Shown: positions 33,821-42,573 of the stretch, piece after piece
Position numbering within the stretch: the stretch's first letter is position 1
Layout: each line of letters begins with the position of its first letter
DNA from: an uncultured Bradyrhizobium sp.
GTDB taxonomy: Bacteria > Pseudomonadota > Alphaproteobacteria > Rhizobiales > Xanthobacteraceae
NCBI RefSeq assembly: GCF_936928535.1
Contig: NZ_CAKZHY010000171.1
Location: forward strand, 62,001 to 126,000
Direction of reading: 5' to 3'
DNA length: 64,000 bases
Notes under the pieces: model-generated
What the model was told of the DNA's origin: nothing
Databases searched by the model: none
Seen by the model: the letters and a program-made list of their open reading frames with translations, nothing else
Program-made: the position numbers and the translations under genes

Positions 33821-34879
33821 TCAAGCCGCGGCAAACCGGCGAAAGCCGTTCCACATCGCGGTCGCGGCGCCCGAGGTCAGCACCGGCAGGATGCGCGCAT
33901 CCTGGTAATTTCCGTTGAGCGAAACGCGCGGCAGCGCCGTCATGTGACCGGCGTTCTCGGCGAACAGCATGCCGGGCCGCGTCGTCACCGCGGTCTTGAA
34001 GCCGGCGGATGCGGCAAGCGCGAATTCGCGCGTCCCTGCGGCCTCGCGGTCGCCATAGGGATAGGCAAGGTGCAGCACCTCCCGCTCCAGCGCCTGCTCG
34101 ATGCGCACGCGGCTCACCGCCATCTCCTCTGCGGCGATCTCCTCGCTTTGCTTGGCGAGATTGCAATGGCTGATAGTGTGCGCGCCGATCGTCACCAGCG
34201 GGTCGGCCGCGAGCCGTTTCACCTCATCCCAGGACAGGCACAGGCTGCGGCAGAGCGCCTCCATGTCGACGCCATGGGCGACGCAGAGCGCCTCGATCTC
34301 ACGCTTCAGATCGTGCTCGCCCGGCAGCGCGCGCAGCCAGTCGTGCAGGCGATCGAACGTCGCCTGCTTAGCGGCCGGCGTGCTCGCATCGAGCCGCAGC
34401 GCGGAATGGCCGATTGTGACCTCGACTTGCTCGGCCTTGGCGATGACCGCTTCCAGCGCGGTCCACCACAACCGTCCGATGCCTTCGGCGAAATCGCTGG
34501 CGACATAGACGGTGGCGGGCGCGTCAAATTCGCGCAGCACCGGCAGGGCATGGTCACGGTTGTCGCGATAGCCGTCGTCGAGCGTGAAGGCGGCGAAGCG
34601 GCGCTCGAACCGGCCTTGAACCAGCCGCTCGTGCAGCTCGTCCATGCTGACGATGTCGATCTCGCTTGAGCGCAGATGGCACAGCGTCGCGCGCAGGAAG
34701 TCGGGGGTCACCTCGAGATGCCGGTTCGGCTGGAACGCGTCCTCACGGGCCGGGCGCACATGGTGCAGCATGAAAATGGCGCCGACGCCCGACAGCAGCG
34801 GACGCAGCAGGTGATGCGCGCCGCTGAGATAGAGTGCTCCCAGCCCGGCGCGAATGACGTTGTTACGGAGTTGTTTCAT
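33821..34879 (-). CDS. polysaccharide deacetylase (NodB-like, CE4)
   Basis: The 352-residue protein has CE4 motif 1 (TLDDGYRDN) with the catalytic aspartate pair and motif 2 with metal-binding histidines (HTISHCN). YVASDFAEG is the usual strand-turn region. The ATG at 34879 was preferred over 34915 because it starts the KQLRNNVIRAGLGALYL hydrophobic region common to such proteins. The likely substrate is an N- or O-acetylated envelope polysaccharide. It is not NodB itself: it is longer and has an extra helical insertion (residues 150-215). Confidence 0.85.
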   Translation of the reverse strand: MKQLRNNVIRAGLGALYLSGAHHLLRPLLSGVGAIFMLHHVRPAREDAFQPNRHLEVTPDFLRATLCHLRSSEIDIVSMDELHERLVQGRFERRFAAFTLDDGYRDNRDHALPVLREFDAPATVYVASDFAEGIGRLWWTALEAVIAKAEQVEVTIGHSALRLDASTPAAKQATFDRLHDWLRALPGEHDLKREIEALCVAHGVDMEALCRSLCLSWDEVKRLAADPLVTIGAHTISHCNLAKQSEEIAAEEMAVSRVRIEQALEREVLHLAYPYGDREAAGTREFALAASAGFKTAVTTRPGMLFAENAGHMTALPRVSLNGNYQDARILPVLTSGAATAMWNGFRRFAAA

Positions 34880-35045
34880 GACCGGCTGGCCGACCCCTGG
34901 GCATTCCACCCCCAATGTAGGGACTGACCCTTGAAGAAAAAGTTATTCCAATTGTTCACTGGTGGCCCCGGAAAGGGCCCCATTTCCGGTTTGACAGCCT
35001 GCCAAGGGTTTGTTTTGTCTCCGGTTCCAGAGTTCGGGTCGTCGA

Positions 35046-36440
35046 ATGCAGATGCTTTTCAGGTGGGCCAGCAAATGGTGGCCGGGGCTGATTCCCCTGG
35101 CCATCATGTGGGGATTTGCGGCCTGGAATAACACCTTGCCTGTCGAGACCGACCTGTCGGCCCGCAGTTCGGCCGCGCTCAAGGATACCGTCCTGGACAA
35201 GACCCGAATCGCGGTGGACGGCCGGGACGTCAGCCTGGCCGCGGACGCCTTCTCCGAGGAGGGGCGCCGCGACGCCGTGACCACGGTCGAGATGGTTCCA
35301 GGCGTGCGGCTGGTCGATGACCAGACCCGCCTTGTTCCTGAAGCCAAGCCCTTCGTCTGGAACGCCGAGCGGGACGTGGTGCGGGTGACCCTGTCGGGCT
35401 CCGCGCCGTTGCCGTCGATGAAGGCGCGCCTGACCGAAGCCGCGCGCAAGGAGGTCAATGGCGGCGAGGTGGCCGACCAGATGGGTCTCGCCCGCGGCGC
35501 GCCGCCGCGCTTCGAGGCGGCGGCGATGCTGCTGCTCGACCAGATCGGCAAGCTGAAAGACGGCAAGATCACGATCTCGGACAGCAAGGTCAGTCTGTCA
35601 GGCATGGCGCGCGACCTCGGCGGCCGCGAGGCGATCGCCGCCGCGCTGAAGAATTTGCCTGAAGGCTTCTCGATCGCAGCGAACGAGATCAAGGCGCCGC
35701 CTTACATTTTCCAGGCTTACAAGGACCCGGTTGCGGCGACGGTGACGTTGACGGGCTACGTGCCCGACAACGCCGTGCACGCCACGATCGCAGCCATCGC
35801 ATCGCGGAAATTCTTCACCGAGAAGGTGGTCGACAATCTCAAGTCCAGTATCGGCGCGCCCAGTTCGTTCAACACCGCGGTCGTCGCGGCGCTCGGCGCG
35901 CTGTCGCGATTGTCGACCGGCACGCTCGTGGTCTCGGATCGCGAGGTGAAGCTGTCGGGTGATGCGCTGTACGAAGGCGCGGCCAACGACATTCGTGCCG
36001 GTCTCGGCAAGGACTTTCCAAAGACCTGGCAGTACAAGCCCGAAATCACCGTCAAGCCCGCGGCAGGGCCGGTGGATGGCACGGTCTGCCGGCAATTGTT
36101 CTCGGAGCTGCTGGCCAAGGGCAAGATTCGATTCGAGTCCAAGCGCGCCGACATTGATCCTGACTCCGCAGGCGTGCTCGATCACCTGATCGAGACCGCA
36201 TTGCGCTGTCCCACCACCAATATCGAAGTGGCCGGCCACACCGATGCCGATGGCGAGGACTCGTTCAACCAGGCGCTCTCCGAGAAGCGCGCGCAGGCGG
36301 TGATCGACTATTTGGTCAAGGCGGGTCTGCCCGCGGACCGTTTCACTGCGGTCGGCTATGGCAGCACGCAGCCTGTCGCCGGCAACGACACCGACGAAGG
36401 CAAGGCGCAGAACCGCCGCATCGAATTTCTGGTGAGGTGA
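35046..36440 (+). CDS. OmpA-family envelope protein with BON-like repeats
   Basis: The 464-residue protein has one N-terminal membrane anchor (residues about 10-28), two or more BON-like alternating strand/helix units (VTLSGSAPLPSMKARLTEAA; VTLTGYVPDNAVHATIAA) and a C-terminal OmpA peptidoglycan-binding domain (AGHTDADGEDSFNQALSEKRAQ in pattern, then QNRRIEF). It probably tethers the inner membrane to peptidoglycan. The start is uncertain: ATGs at 35046 and 35052 are both plausible and neither has a strong ribosome-binding site. Confidence 0.88.
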   Translation: MQMLFRWASKWWPGLIPLAIMWGFAAWNNTLPVETDLSARSSAALKDTVLDKTRIAVDGRDVSLAADAFSEEGRRDAVTTVEMVPGVRLVDDQTRLVPEAKPFVWNAERDVVRVTLSGSAPLPSMKARLTEAARKEVNGGEVADQMGLARGAPPRFEAAAMLLLDQIGKLKDGKITISDSKVSLSGMARDLGGREAIAAALKNLPEGFSIAANEIKAPPYIFQAYKDPVAATVTLTGYVPDNAVHATIAAIASRKFFTEKVVDNLKSSIGAPSSFNTAVVAALGALSRLSTGTLVVSDREVKLSGDALYEGAANDIRAGLGKDFPKTWQYKPEITVKPAAGPVDGTVCRQLFSELLAKGKIRFESKRADIDPDSAGVLDHLIETALRCPTTNIEVAGHTDADGEDSFNQALSEKRAQAVIDYLVKAGLPADRFTAVGYGSTQPVAGNDTDEGKAQNRRIEFLVR

Positions 36441-36442
36441 CG

Positions 36443-36739
36443 ATGCCCTATCTCGTCTCGTTCCATATGGGCTGGCTGATCGGCTCAGTGCTGCTGGGCT
36501 TCTGCATGGGCTGGATCTCGGTGGTCCAGCGCGGCAACGGCACCTCGAAGGTGACCGCGGGCTGGCTCGCGCTGCTCGTCGCGGGCCTGGTCGCGGCCTC
36601 GTTTGCGCATGTGGTGCCGGGCCGTTTCGGCTACTGGCTCGACCTCGGCCTCGTCATGTTCGCCTGCTATCTCGTTGGCTGCACCATTGGCGCCTGGCTG
36701 CGCTATTGGGTGGTCTCGCGCAGCCAGCCCGCTGCCTGA
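36443..36739 (+). CDS. small membrane protein encoded with the OmpA-like gene
   Basis: The 98-residue product has three hydrophobic segments (about 5-22, 34-54 and 60-80) and a short cytoplasmic tail. It starts two bases after the OmpA-like stop (or at an overlapping GTG at 36437), so the two are co-transcribed. It probably forms a membrane partner for the OmpA-like protein. No family recognised. Confidence 0.8.
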   Translation: MPYLVSFHMGWLIGSVLLGFCMGWISVVQRGNGTSKVTAGWLALLVAGLVAASFAHVVPGRFGYWLDLGLVMFACYLVGCTIGAWLRYWVVSRSQPAA

Positions 36740-36822
36740 AGATGAGCCCCTTCCGGCGCTCATCTCAAACTCCACGAACCGAGTGATCAGCAAACAGATT
36801 GCGCGAAAGCGCAAGGCGGCGC

Positions 36823-36850
36823 TTGACAACAATACGTACGTACGTATTGT
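36823..36850 (+). promoter_or_regulatory. promoter of tetR-dhaA operon (-35 TTGACA, -10 TATTGT)
   Basis: TTGACA at 36823-36828 and TATTGT at 36845-36850 are 16 bases apart. A start site about seven bases downstream would coincide with the ATG at 36857, so the transcript is probably leaderless. No ribosome-binding site is seen. Confidence 0.6.
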
Positions 36851-36851
36851 T
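36828..36851. promoter_or_regulatory. 24-base perfect palindrome, TetR operator
   Basis: The element runs from AACAATACGT to its exact complement, centred between 36839 and 36840, with core ACGTACGTACGT. It fills the spacer and covers the -10 box, ideal for autorepression by the TetR protein encoded directly downstream. Confidence 0.75.
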
Positions 36852-36856
36852 TGCTC

Positions 36857-37447
36857 ATGCCCAAGCCATCCCTCAAAGACGCCATCCTAGACGCCGGCCT
36901 CAAGGTCATGTTCCGGACCGGCTATCACGGCACCAGCGTGCGTGACGTCACCGCTGCGGCGGGTGCGCCTCAGGGGTCCTTCACCAACCATTTCCGCTCC
37001 AAGGAGGCGTTCGCCTCCGAGGTGCTCGATCGCTACTTCGACGTCACCCGCGGCCTGGTCGCTGAAGCGCTCGAGGACACCTCGCTGACGCCGCGCGCGC
37101 GGCTGCGGCGCTACCTCGACATCATCACCGGAAGGCTCGAGGCCGACGGCTATGGTCGCGGCTGCCTGATCGGCGATCTCAGCCTCGAGGCATCGGGCCG
37201 CAGCGAGCTATTGCGCGCACGTCTTGCCGCGATCTTCGCCGAATGGCGTCTCCCGTTCACCGCCTGCATCCGGGATGCCCAGACCAGTGGCGAGATCGCC
37301 TCCGATTTCGAGCCCGATGAGCTTGCCGACTTCCTGCTCGCGTCCTGGCAGGGCGCGATCCTGCGCATGAAGGTCGACCGCAATCCCAAAGCGCTCGAAC
37401 GCTTCAAGACCATCGCATTCAAAACCGTGTTCAGGGAGCCGACATGA
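36857..37447 (+). CDS. TetR-family regulator of the haloalkane dehalogenase gene
   Basis: The 196-residue protein has a TetR helix-turn-helix (residues 6-52: GTSVRDVTAAAGAPQGSFTNHF) and a ligand-binding C-terminal domain with a cysteine in GCLIGDL, typical of the TetR_C subgroup that senses small hydrophobic or electrophilic compounds. It overlaps the dehalogenase gene by four bases. The ATG at 36857 is the first in-frame ATG after the operator; a TTG lies two codons earlier. Confidence 0.9.
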   Translation: MPKPSLKDAILDAGLKVMFRTGYHGTSVRDVTAAAGAPQGSFTNHFRSKEAFASEVLDRYFDVTRGLVAEALEDTSLTPRARLRRYLDIITGRLEADGYGRGCLIGDLSLEASGRSELLRARLAAIFAEWRLPFTACIRDAQTSGEIASDFEPDELADFLLASWQGAILRMKVDRNPKALERFKTIAFKTVFREPT

Positions 37448-38370
37448 CCAAGCCGATCGAGATCCGCAAAACGTCCGTCCTCGGAAGCCACATGGCCTAT
37501 CGCGAGACCGGCGCGGAAGGCGCGCCCGTGGCGCTGTTCCTCCATGGCAATCCGACCTCCTCGCACATCTGGCGCAACATTCTGCCGCTGGTCGCGCCGG
37601 TCGCGCATTGCATTGCGCCCGACAACATCGGCTTCGGTCAGTCCGACAAGCCCGACATCGCCTACCGCTTCTTCGATCTTGTCCGTTATCTCGATGCCTT
37701 TATCGAACAGCGCGGCATCACATCGGCCTATCTCGTCGCGCAGGACTGGGGCACGGCGCTCGCATTTCATCTCGCGGCGCGCCGGCCGGATCTCGTGCGC
37801 GGCCTCGCCTTCATGGAATTCATCCGTCCAATGCCGACCTGGCGGGATTTCCACCACACCGAGGTCGCCGAAGAGCAGGATCATGCCGAAGCGGCGCGCG
37901 CGGCTTTCCGCAAGTTCAGGACGCCGGGCGAAGGCGAAGCGATGATCCTCGAGGCCAACGCGTTCGTCGAGCGCGTGCTGCCTGGCGGCATCGTGCGCAC
38001 GCTGAGCGAGGCGGGAATGGCGCCCTATCGCGCGCCATTCCCGACGCCAGAGAGCCGCCGGCCGGTTCTTGCACTTCCGCGCGAACTGCCGATCGCCGGC
38101 GAGCCCGCGGACGTCTATGCCGCGCTCGAATCTGCACACGCGGCCCTGGCCGCGTCTTCCTATCCAAAGCTGCTGTTCGCGGCCGAGCCCGGGGCGCTGG
38201 TCGCGCCGGAATTTGCCGAGCGGTTCGCAGCCTCCCTGAAGCACTGTGCGCTCGTTCGTCTCGGCGCCGGATTGCACTTCCTTCAGGAAGATCACCCTGA
38301 GGCGATTGGCCGGTCCGTCGCCGGCTGGATCGCCGGCATCGAAGCGATGCGCCCGCAGCTTGCAGCCTAA
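37444..38370 (+). CDS. dbjA: haloalkane dehalogenase, DbjA type
   Basis: The 308-residue alpha/beta hydrolase retains the complete dehalogenase pentad: nucleophile D101 and halide-binding W102 (AQDWGT), second halide-binding N36 (HGNPTSS), acid E125 (FMEFIRP) and base H278 (GLHFLQED). Positions are two residues lower than in B. japonicum DbjA, as I remember it, owing to a shorter N-terminus. It converts haloalkanes to alcohol and halide. Residue 61 is N (APDNIGFG) where L is usual, close to but outside the active site. It is co-transcribed with the TetR gene. Confidence 0.93.
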   Translation: MTKPIEIRKTSVLGSHMAYRETGAEGAPVALFLHGNPTSSHIWRNILPLVAPVAHCIAPDNIGFGQSDKPDIAYRFFDLVRYLDAFIEQRGITSAYLVAQDWGTALAFHLAARRPDLVRGLAFMEFIRPMPTWRDFHHTEVAEEQDHAEAARAAFRKFRTPGEGEAMILEANAFVERVLPGGIVRTLSEAGMAPYRAPFPTPESRRPVLALPRELPIAGEPADVYAALESAHAALAASSYPKLLFAAEPGALVAPEFAERFAASLKHCALVRLGAGLHFLQEDHPEAIGRSVAGWIAGIEAMRPQLAA

Positions 38371-38779
38371 GGCGAGCGCGAGCTCCGAATGACCTGCTTC
38401 TCGCGGCTGCCGGTGGGCGGCCGCGATTGCATTTGTGATGCCGCAGTGCACCCCGATGATCGGAGGCGAGGCGCCGGCCACGCAATTGTGCGCCCCGCGG
38501 TCGGCCGGTGCGGCGGTGTCCCCTCTTTCAACAGGCAGAGGCGACCCATAGATTGATTTCGACTTAAGGCGTGACGGAACATTGTCCGGTCGAAATCATC
38601 AAAACTTCACGGCGGCTGCGCAGGATTGCCATGGAGATTCGCGTCAGTCTTGCCGCCGAAAGCGCCAAACCGTGCATCCTGAGCTCGCAAGCCTGCCTAA
38701 AATATTGAAGGCACGTGATTTTGTTCACATTGGCGAATTCCACTCCGCTCCAAAACGCGCTAGTGGAGGGACGGGGGGC
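38371..38779. other. long intergenic region with an inverted repeat
   Basis: No convincing gene is seen in these 409 bases. A 10-base perfect inverted repeat (TGATTTCGAC at 38554-38563 and GTCGAAATCA at 38589-38598, 25-base spacer) is the main structure and may be a hairpin or an operator for the downstream phosphate-linked operon. The region probably holds the promoter for genes from 38780 onward. Confidence 0.5.
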
Positions 38780-38881
38780 ATGCGCGAGACCGGAGCCGAC
38801 GGCGAGGGTTCGTTGAGTGCCAATGCGTCGTTCGCCTGTTCGCCGGCCACCCTGGCCGCTGAAGCGTTGTTCGAGGTCTAG
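38780..38881 (+). CDS. possible 33-residue leader or small ORF
   Basis: An ATG at 38780 follows an unusually strong GGAGGGACGGGGGG ribosome-binding site and opens a 33-codon frame (MRETGADGEGS...) whose TAG touches the ATG of the next gene (TAGATG). This arrangement favours translational coupling. It may be a coding leader or an independent small protein. Composition is neutral and there is no homology that I recognise. Confidence 0.4.
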   Translation: MRETGADGEGSLSANASFACSPATLAAEALFEV

Positions 38882-39940
38882 ATGCTGGAAGCCATACGCA
38901 GGGCGATGACGTTGCTGCGCCAGAAGCAAATCCTGCACAAGCTGGGAGTTGTGATCAGCGTCGCGGTCATCGGCATCGCTTGCTATGTGCTCTACCACAT
39001 GCTGCGCGGCATCGACACGAACGAGGTGATCGAGGCGATCAAGAGCACCGAGCCGCGCCAGATTGCGATGGCCGCACTGTTCGTCGCCGCAGGCTATTTC
39101 ACCCTGACCTTCTACGATCTGTTCGCCGTGCGCGCGATCGGCCGTTCCCACGTGCCCTATCGCATCAATGCGCTCGCGGCCTTCACCAGCTATTCGATCG
39201 GCCACAATGTCGGCGCCAGCGTCTTCACCGGCGGCGCCGTGCGCTATCGCATCTATTCGGCCCATGGCCTCAATGCGATCGACGTCGCGAAGATCTGTTT
39301 CCTCGCCGGCCTGACCTTCTGGCTCGGCAATGCTGCCGTGCTCGGTCTCGGCATCTCCTATCATCCGGAGGCGGCCGCCGCGATCGACCAGCTGCCGCCC
39401 TGGTTGAACCGCACCGTCGCGATGATGATCATCGTGGCGCTGGTCGCTTACGTGGTCTGGGTCTGGACCCAGCCGCGGGTGGTCGGGCGCGGCCCCTGGA
39501 CCGTGGTGCTGCCGGGCGGCCCGCTGACGCTGCTGCAGATCGCCATCGGCATCATCGATCTCGGTTTTTGCGCGCTTGCGATGTACGTGCTGGTGCCCGA
39601 CGAGCCCAATCTCGGCTTTGTCGTGGTTGCGGTCATCTTCGTCTCGGCGACGCTGCTCGGCTTCGCCAGCCATTCGCCCGGCGGCTTGGGGGTGTTCGAC
39701 GCCGCCATGCTGGTCGGGCTGTGGCAGATGGACCGTGAAGAGCTGCTCGGCGGCATGCTGCTGTTCCGGGTGCTGTATTATCTGTCGCCTTTCGTCATCT
39801 CTGTAATCTTGCTGACGTTTCGGGAGGTTATCATTGGCGCCCGATCGAAACGTCTGCAGCAGGCGGCGCTCAAGCTCGACCCAGGTCCACCGCCTGAAGC
39901 CGCTTATGTGAGAAAGCGCAGCGACAGCAGTGGCGTCTGA
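38882..39940 (+). CDS. lysylphosphatidylglycerol synthase/flippase-like membrane protein (MprF N-domain family)
   Basis: The 352-residue protein has eight or more hydrophobic segments and the family features SYSIGHNVGASVFTGGAVRYR and ASHSPGGLGVFDAA. This is the flippase-like part of MprF without the aminoacyl-transferase domain. It lies 35 bases before phoR in the same orientation with no promoter between, so it may be co-expressed with the phosphate-sensing genes. The lipid substrate is unknown. Confidence 0.88.
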   Translation: MLEAIRRAMTLLRQKQILHKLGVVISVAVIGIACYVLYHMLRGIDTNEVIEAIKSTEPRQIAMAALFVAAGYFTLTFYDLFAVRAIGRSHVPYRINALAAFTSYSIGHNVGASVFTGGAVRYRIYSAHGLNAIDVAKICFLAGLTFWLGNAAVLGLGISYHPEAAAAIDQLPPWLNRTVAMMIIVALVAYVVWVWTQPRVVGRGPWTVVLPGGPLTLLQIAIGIIDLGFCALAMYVLVPDEPNLGFVVVAVIFVSATLLGFASHSPGGLGVFDAAMLVGLWQMDREELLGGMLLFRVLYYLSPFVISVILLTFREVIIGARSKRLQQAALKLDPGPPPEAAYVRKRSDSSGV

Positions 39941-39975
39941 CCGGCGCAAAGCGAACAAAGGAGAAGCCCGGCCCG

Positions 39976-41268
39976 ATGGCGATCGACGCTCCCTCGTCTC
40001 CCACGGTGCAGCCCTGGTCCGACCGGCTACGGCACTCGACCATCATCCTGATCGCCGCGGCCCTGGCGCTGTCGGTCGTGGTTTCGCTTGGCGAGTTGTC
40101 GGTGGTGCGGGCGGCGACGGTGTTCCTGTGCATCGCCGCTGCGGCGCTGATCCCATGGCGGCTGCATGATACCGCCGCCTCGCGCGAGGACGTCAGGCGT
40201 GTCAATCCGGTTGAAAGCGCTGCGGTGGCTGCAGTCGTTGCCGGCATGCCGGATCCGGCGGTGCTGCTCGACCGCGCCGGCCGGGTCATTCATCTGAACG
40301 CCGCCGCCGCCCAGCTCGCGCCGGCGCTGCGCAAGAACGAGCTCGCCCAGTTCGCGCTGCGCTCGCCCGAGATCATCACGGCACTGCGCGAGTCCATTGC
40401 CACCACCGAGCCGCGGCGTGCGACCTATCTCGACCATGTTCCTGTTGATCGCTGGATGGAACTGATCATCACCCCGGTGCCGGTGCCGACCAATTTCGGC
40501 GGTGCCGACAAATGCATGCTGATGACCTTCCACGACCAGACGCCGCTGCGCCGCGTCGAGGAGATGCGCGCCGACTTCGTTGCCAATGCCAGTCACGAAT
40601 TGCGTACGCCGCTGGCGGCGCTGTCGGGCTTCATCGACACGCTCCAGGGCCAGGCCAAGGACGATCCCAAGGCGCGCGAGCGCTTCCTCGGCATCATGCA
40701 CAACCAGGCCACCCGCATGGCCCGCCTGATCGACGACCTCCTGTCGCTGTCGCGGGTCGAGCTGTCGGCGCATGTGCGGCCTGATACCTTGGTCGACCTC
40801 CTGCCGATCATCTTCCAGGTCGCCGACGGGCTCGAGCCGCTGGCGCGGGAGCGCCAGGTCGAGGTCGAGACCCATTTGCCTGATGGCCCGGTCATGATCG
40901 CCGGCGATCGCGAGGAACTGCTCCGCCTGTTCGAAAACCTGATCGAGAACGCTCTCAAATATGGCGCATCCGGCGGACGTGTCGTCGTGTCGCTGACGCT
41001 CCCGGCGCCTGCCGATGCAACTCAGGAAATCCGGGTCATGGTGCGGGATTTCGGCCCTGGCATCGCGCCGGAGCACCTGCCGCGCCTGACCGAGCGGTTC
41101 TACCGGGTGGACGTCGGCGACAGTCGCTCGCAGGGCGGGACGGGGCTCGGATTATCGCTGGTGAAACATATTCTTAACCGTCACCGAGGCCGTCTTTTGA
41201 TCGAAAGCGTGCCCAAACAGGGTGCGACTTTCACCGCCTGTTTCCCCCAGGCTAAGACTTTAGTTTAA
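39976..41268 (+). CDS. phoR: phosphate regulon sensor histidine kinase PhoR
   Basis: The 430-residue kinase has two membrane segments (about residues 20-40 and 44-62), a PAS-like domain (about 83-190), the phospho-acceptor H207 in ASHELRTP, and an ATPase domain with ENALKYG, RDFGPGI and GGTGLGL. Directly followed by pstSCAB-phoU-phoB, it is the phosphate sensor that phosphorylates PhoB. A good AAAGGAG lies 15 bases before the ATG. Confidence 0.93.
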   Translation: MAIDAPSSPTVQPWSDRLRHSTIILIAAALALSVVVSLGELSVVRAATVFLCIAAAALIPWRLHDTAASREDVRRVNPVESAAVAAVVAGMPDPAVLLDRAGRVIHLNAAAAQLAPALRKNELAQFALRSPEIITALRESIATTEPRRATYLDHVPVDRWMELIITPVPVPTNFGGADKCMLMTFHDQTPLRRVEEMRADFVANASHELRTPLAALSGFIDTLQGQAKDDPKARERFLGIMHNQATRMARLIDDLLSLSRVELSAHVRPDTLVDLLPIIFQVADGLEPLARERQVEVETHLPDGPVMIAGDREELLRLFENLIENALKYGASGGRVVVSLTLPAPADATQEIRVMVRDFGPGIAPEHLPRLTERFYRVDVGDSRSQGGTGLGLSLVKHILNRHRGRLLIESVPKQGATFTACFPQAKTLV

Positions 41269-41301
41269 GCTATAAAACAAAGCGATTTCAACCGCTTAAC
41301 A

Positions 41302-41319
41302 CTGTCATCCGACTGTCAC
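41302..41319 (+). promoter_or_regulatory. PHO box upstream of pstS
   Basis: CTGTCAT-CCGA-CTGTCAC gives two seven-base PhoB repeats with the usual four-base spacer, and a weaker third repeat (CCTTCGT) at 41324-41330. The site lies 100 bases before the pstS ATG. It matches the known consensus CTGTCAT-N4-CTGTCAT almost exactly and implies PhoB activation of the pst operon. Confidence 0.9.
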
Positions 41320-41419
41320 GAAACCTTCGTAAAAGCTCAGCCGACCGCTCCTAAAGGGGGCGGCGCGGGGAGCGCGATCGGGCGCGGATGGCGCTTCGCT
41401 CCCCTGTATGGAGACCAGC

Positions 41420-42433
41420 ATGAATTTCCTCAAGACGATCGTCGCTGCCGGCTTGGTCGCCGCATCGACGACGACGGCATTTGCCGCCGACATTACCGGT
41501 GCCGGCTCGACCTTCATCTTCCCCGTCCTCTCCAAGTGGGCCGACGCCTACAAGAAAGAATCGGGCAACGGCGTGAATTACCAGTCGATCGGTTCCGGTG
41601 CCGGCATCAAGCAGATCCAGGCCAAGACCGTGACCTTCGGCGCGACCGACGCTCCGTTGAAGGCTGATCAACTTCAGAAGGACGGCTTTGCCCAGTGGCC
41701 GATGGTCATGGGCGGTATCGTCCCGGTCGTGAACGTTGAAGGCGTGAAGGCCGGCGAGCTCGTACTCGACGGCGCCACCCTTGCCGACATCTTCATCGGC
41801 AAGATCACCAAGTGGGACGACGCTGCGATCAAGAAGCTGAACCCGAGTGCCAAGCTGCCGTCGGATGCGATCTCGGTCGTTCACCGCGCGGACGGTTCGG
41901 GCACCACCTTCAACTTCACCAACTATCTCTCCAAGACCAGCGCCGACTGGAAGAGCAAGGTCGGTGAAGGCACTGCTGTCGAGTGGCCGGTCGGCGTCGG
42001 CGCCAAGGGCAATGAAGGCGTTGCCGGCAATATCGCCCAGACCAAGAATTCGATCGGTTATGTCGAATACGCCTATGCCAAGCAGAACAAGCTGACCTAC
42101 ACCAAGATGGTCAACAAGGCCGGCAAGACCGTCGACGCGACCAACGAGGCGTTCCAGGCGGCCGCTTCCAACGCCGACTGGACCAGCGCTCCGGGCTACT
42201 ACCTGATCCTCACCGACCAGCCCGGCGACAAGTCCTGGCCGATCGTCGCGACGACCTTCGTGTTGATGCACAAGGAAGCCGTCGACAAGGCCGCCTCGCA
42301 GGAAGCGCTGAAGTTCTTCAAGTTCGCCTTTGACAAGGGTGCGAAGTCCGCTGAAGAGCTCGACTACATCCCGATGCCCGACAACGTCGTGAAGCTGATC
42401 GAGAAGACCTGGTCGGCCGACATCAAGAGCTAA
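41420..42433 (+). CDS. pstS: phosphate ABC transporter substrate-binding protein PstS
   Basis: The 337-residue periplasmic protein has a signal peptide (to about residue 23, TTAFAA), DITGAGSTF at the mature N-terminus and the phosphate-binding serine-rich SIGSGAGIKQI, GATDAPL and RADGSGTTF. It binds phosphate for PstCAB. GGAGACC before the ATG at 41420 supports this start over the one at 41408. Confidence 0.95.
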   Translation: MNFLKTIVAAGLVAASTTTAFAADITGAGSTFIFPVLSKWADAYKKESGNGVNYQSIGSGAGIKQIQAKTVTFGATDAPLKADQLQKDGFAQWPMVMGGIVPVVNVEGVKAGELVLDGATLADIFIGKITKWDDAAIKKLNPSAKLPSDAISVVHRADGSGTTFNFTNYLSKTSADWKSKVGEGTAVEWPVGVGAKGNEGVAGNIAQTKNSIGYVEYAYAKQNKLTYTKMVNKAGKTVDATNEAFQAAASNADWTSAPGYYLILTDQPGDKSWPIVATTFVLMHKEAVDKAASQEALKFFKFAFDKGAKSAEELDYIPMPDNVVKLIEKTWSADIKS

Positions 42434-42573
42434 GCTCCTTGCTCTCCGGACGCGATGCGGCCCCTGACGGCCGCATCGTGGACCATATGACTTTTCCGCC
42501 CCGGATCAGCCTTGCGCTGCGTCCGGGGCGCGAGATCAAACAAAAGCGTATATCATTGGTACAGGGGATCGGC

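Noticed and set aside
37444..38370. Horizontal transfer of the haloalkane dehalogenase gene
   Set aside because: Base composition and codon style look like the surroundings, and there are no flanking mobile elements or repeats.
38582..38779. Upstream part of the frame ending at 38881 as a 99-residue protein
   Set aside because: It has no ribosome-binding site at its first ATG and crosses the inverted repeat; only the short 33-codon part has a good start.
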